Shown piece by piece: positions 33,776 to 36,077 of a DNA stretch of 36,077 nucleotides. Position 1 is the stretch's first letter, and every line of letters begins with the position of its first letter. A program made the position numbers and the translations under genes. The notes beneath the pieces are model-generated. The model did not search any database. It was not told the DNA's origin and was given only the letters and a program-made list of their open reading frames with translations. The DNA lies in contig CAAGHV010000146.1 in the NCBI GenBank assembly GCA_900769785.1, forward strand, positions 1 through 36,077. The letters are read 5' to 3'. Source of the DNA: Bacteroidales bacterium (lineage in GTDB: Bacteria; Bacteroidota; Bacteroidia; Bacteroidales; P3).

Positions 33776-34154
33776 TTTTTAATGCTTAAATATTTTACCT
33801 ATTCTTATTTTGACTTGGTTTTATGGGTGTCTTTGGTTATAGTAACTGCTTTTGTTTTCCTATGTTTTTAGTTTAATTGCAGGAAAACCCTATTTGTTGT
33901 ATGCTTTTTTTCTGTTTTTTATTTAAAAATATTAGTGGTTATAGGTGTTTCGAGATGAGAAAAACTACCGTTTTTGGGGTATTTTCAGCAATAAAGTTGA
34001 AAAATAATTGTTAAATAATGATGCGTTTATCAATTGTTGTTTAAAGCAGGTAATATTTTGCTAATCTTATTATTATGTTTGTCTTTTTCTGTGTTTTCTT
34101 AAGTCTATTTCTATAAACGTATATTATTTTCACTTTTATCTGCTAAAAAATGTA

Positions 34155-34183
34155 TTTAGATTAGAAAAAAAACAGTAACTTTG
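34155..34183 (+). promoter_or_regulatory. mpl: candidate promoter of mpl
   Basis: TTT (34155-34157), 18-nt spacer, TAACTTTG (34176-34183). The transcript leader would be only about 20-25 nt. Confidence 0.5.
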
Positions 34184-34212
34184 CAAGAAAATATGTATTC
34201 AGTATATATAAT

Positions 34213-35574
34213 ATGACAAGAGTACACTTCATTGCCATTGGCGGTAGTGCGATGCACAATCTTGCCATAGCCTTGCACCTAAAAGGCTACAGAGTATCGG
34301 GGTCTGATGATGAGATATTTGACCCTGCCAAATCTAGGTTGGCTAAATATGGATTGCTACCTGATACCATAGGTTGGAATCCTGAGCATATAACATCGGA
34401 TTTGGACGCTGTGATACTTGGTATGCACGCACGAATAGATAATCCGGAACTTTTACGAGCCAAAGAGTTGGGTATTAGGATATATTCGTATCCAGAATAT
34501 CTTTATGAGCAATCTAAGCATAAAAAGAGGGTAGTGATAGGTGGTAGCCATGGAAAAACTACTATCACAGCCATGATATTGCATGTGTTGCAATGTGTCA
34601 ATATCAAAACAGACTATATGGTTGGTGCACAGTTGGAAGGTTTTGAGGTAATGGTAAAACTTAGTGAAGATGCTGGTATTATGGTGCTTGAAGGCGATGA
34701 ATATTTGACTTCGCCAATAGATCGTCGTCCAAAGTTTCATTTGTATCAACCGGATATTGCTCTTATAAGTGGTGTGGCATGGGATCATATTAATGTGTTC
34801 CCAACGTTCGAGATTTATAAAAATCAGTTTGTACAATTTGCAAACCTTATTACACCTAACGGAAACCTTATATATTGTGCTAATGATGGCAATGTAAAGG
34901 AGATAGGAGAGAACTGTCGTGCCGACATAGAGTCAATACCATATAATGTTCCCAAATTTGTTATTGAAGGGGGAATAACCAAACTTCTTGTTGGCGAAAA
35001 GAAAGTACCTCTTCAGATATTTGGTACTCATAATCTCCTCAACCTTATGGGTGCTATGAATGTGTGCCGTTGTTTGGGTGTATCTGATGAGGAATTCTAT
35101 AGTGCTATTACATCATTCAAAGGGGCTTCGAAACGTTTGGAATTGGTAAAAAAGAACGATATAACCGCTGTTTATAAGGATTTTGCTCACGCACCATCCA
35201 AATTGAAGGCTACTATATCGGCAATGAAAGAGCAGTATCCCAATAGGAAATTGGTGGCATGTATGGAATTGCATACCTTTAGTAGTCTTACGGATGCTTT
35301 TCTGTTGCAATATGCAGGTACTATGGATGTTGCTGATGAGGCAATAGTATATTTTAATCCTCATGCCGTAGAACATAAGAAATTACCGCCCCTTGACCCG
35401 CAAAGGGTGTTGCAGGCATTCGGAAATGATAGAATAAAGATATATACTGACTCCAAACAATTGACTAATGATATAATGGCAATGAATTGGGATAACGGAA
35501 ATTTATTGCTGATGAGTTCAGGAAATTTTGATGGAGTTGATTTTAATGATCTTGCAAGCAGAATAATAAAATAA
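34213..35574 (+). CDS. mpl: UDP-N-acetylmuramate:L-alanyl-gamma-D-glutamyl-meso-diaminopimelate ligase
   Basis: Peptidoglycan-recycling ligase that joins the released tripeptide directly to UDP-MurNAc. The 453-residue Mur ligase has the N-terminal MurC-like domain (VHFIAIGGSAMHNLAIAL, SGSDDEIFDP), the ATP loop GGSHGKTTI (110-118), VLEGDEYLTSPIDRRPKF and GVAWDHINVFPTFE. The C-terminal domain carries YKDFAHAPSKLKATI and MELHTFSSLTDAFL. AIGGSAMHNLA and the DEYLT..DRRPKF segment separate Mpl from MurC. The next gene starts 17 nt after its stop. Confidence 0.94.
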   Translation: MTRVHFIAIGGSAMHNLAIALHLKGYRVSGSDDEIFDPAKSRLAKYGLLPDTIGWNPEHITSDLDAVILGMHARIDNPELLRAKELGIRIYSYPEYLYEQSKHKKRVVIGGSHGKTTITAMILHVLQCVNIKTDYMVGAQLEGFEVMVKLSEDAGIMVLEGDEYLTSPIDRRPKFHLYQPDIALISGVAWDHINVFPTFEIYKNQFVQFANLITPNGNLIYCANDGNVKEIGENCRADIESIPYNVPKFVIEGGITKLLVGEKKVPLQIFGTHNLLNLMGAMNVCRCLGVSDEEFYSAITSFKGASKRLELVKKNDITAVYKDFAHAPSKLKATISAMKEQYPNRKLVACMELHTFSSLTDAFLLQYAGTMDVADEAIVYFNPHAVEHKKLPPLDPQRVLQAFGNDRIKIYTDSKQLTNDIMAMNWDNGNLLLMSSGNFDGVDFNDLASRIIK

Positions 35575-35591
35575 TAAGGGAGTTATAGATT

Positions 35592-36077
35592 ATGAAATTG
35601 AAAGTAGGTGATAAAGTAAAGTTTTTAAATCAAATAGGAGGTGGCGTAGTGGCTAGAATAGTTTCGTCTCAGATAGTTGATGTGACAGATGAAACTGGTT
35701 TTGACATACCTACACTTGTAAAGGATCTTATAAGGGTAGAACCTATGCAAGGAGCAGGAAAATTGTTTGAACAAGATATTCCGATAAATACACCAATACC
35801 TCAAAAATCACAACCGCAACCCAATGGAGATTATGATGAAGATACTATTACTCCATTGCGAGTAGTGCCTGAGATGAGGAATGTTGACAAGGGCGTATAT
35901 CTAGCTTTTGTTCCACATGAGCAACGTTGGCTTATAACGGGTGATATGGATGTATATATCCTCAATCGTACTCCATATACTTTTCTTGTAAGTATTTTTT
36001 TGGAAACACAAGAAAATTTCGAAGGAATAGACTATAGTGCAATTGCACCTGAAAGCAAAATGTATTTGGATACTATT
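35592..36077 (+). CDS. DUF2027/Smr-type protein, partial (cut by window end)
   Basis: The first 162 residues of a gene that continues past the window. It begins MKLKVGDKVKFLNQIGGG and continues VVARIVSSQIVDVTDETGFDIPTLVKDLI, a short SH3-like domain found at the start of Bacteroidota DUF2027 proteins. A Pro/Gln-rich linker and a second domain (YLAFVPHEQRWLITGDMDVYIL) follow. Full-length relatives usually end in an Smr nuclease-like domain, which would lie outside the window. AAGGGAG precedes the ATG by about 10 nt. Probably cotranscribed with mpl. Confidence 0.8.
   Translation, partial: MKLKVGDKVKFLNQIGGGVVARIVSSQIVDVTDETGFDIPTLVKDLIRVEPMQGAGKLFEQDIPINTPIPQKSQPQPNGDYDEDTITPLRVVPEMRNVDKGVYLAFVPHEQRWLITGDMDVYILNRTPYTFLVSIFLETQENFEGIDYSAIAPESKMYLDTI

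Noticed and set aside
33776..34150. Possible further TCGA-phased array in the fba/mpl divergent gap
   Set aside because: Only a single TTTCGAGA core is present; no 22-23-bp series.

Overview
The window looks like a chromosomal segment of a member of the Bacteroidota, most likely order Bacteroidales. The evidence is: AT-rich intergenic DNA; repeated promoter-like TAnnTTTG boxes (several with a TTTG/TTG box about 20 nt upstream); almost no Shine-Dalgarno (SD) sites; lineage-typical proteins (M64 peptidase, long urocanase, LysS with a C-terminal extension, Mpl followed by a DUF2027/Smr-type protein, carboxypeptidase-regulatory/TonB-plug beta-barrel protein); and the gene order rpsU-xerC-hpf. I do not assign a genus.

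Layout. 74-4440 (minus): lysS, then a tight M64 peptidase / PnuC-type transporter / thiamine pyrophosphokinase operon. 5178-7840 (plus): an OmpA-like/TPR lipoprotein and a CDP-alcohol phosphatidyltransferase (pssA). 7902-9770 (minus): rpmB, rpsU, xerC, hpf. 10594-15299 (plus): hutU, queA, pyrH, frr, converging on ssb (minus). 16544-28537 (plus): a polysaccharide block with a Wza-like export lipoprotein, a Wzc-like tyrosine autokinase with a (Gly-Tyr)13 tail, a small unknown protein, UDP-sugar 6-dehydrogenase, WlbA-like 3-dehydrogenase, WlbC/WbpE-like aminotransferase, an HU-like protein, a CapD/PglF-like 4,6-dehydratase, galE and a WlbB/WbpD-like N-acetyltransferase. The last four steps of a UDP-2,3-diacetamido-2,3-dideoxy-glucuronate pathway are therefore all present, but no glycosyltransferase, flippase or polymerase lies in the window. 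28664-31204: a large beta-barrel outer-membrane protein. 31904-33681 (minus): PAP2 phosphatase and fba. 34213-36077 (plus): mpl and a DUF2027-type gene cut by the window edge.

The most unusual signal is not a gene. Five intergenic regions (about 2579-2672, 4622-4871, 10164-10410, 16108-16310, 24546-24715) carry a degenerate tandem repeat with a TCGA core recurring every 22-23 bp, up to 11 times in a row, always in the same orientation on the plus strand. Four of the five lie just upstream of a plus-strand promoter-like box. It is not CRISPR and I do not recognise it. A second non-coding curiosity is the 540-bp hairpin-rich block at 31286-31830, between two convergent genes. It has mutually exclusive stems and nested micro-ORFs. 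Third, strong Shine-Dalgarno sites occur in front of rpsU and hpf only, which fits a bS21-linked translational control.
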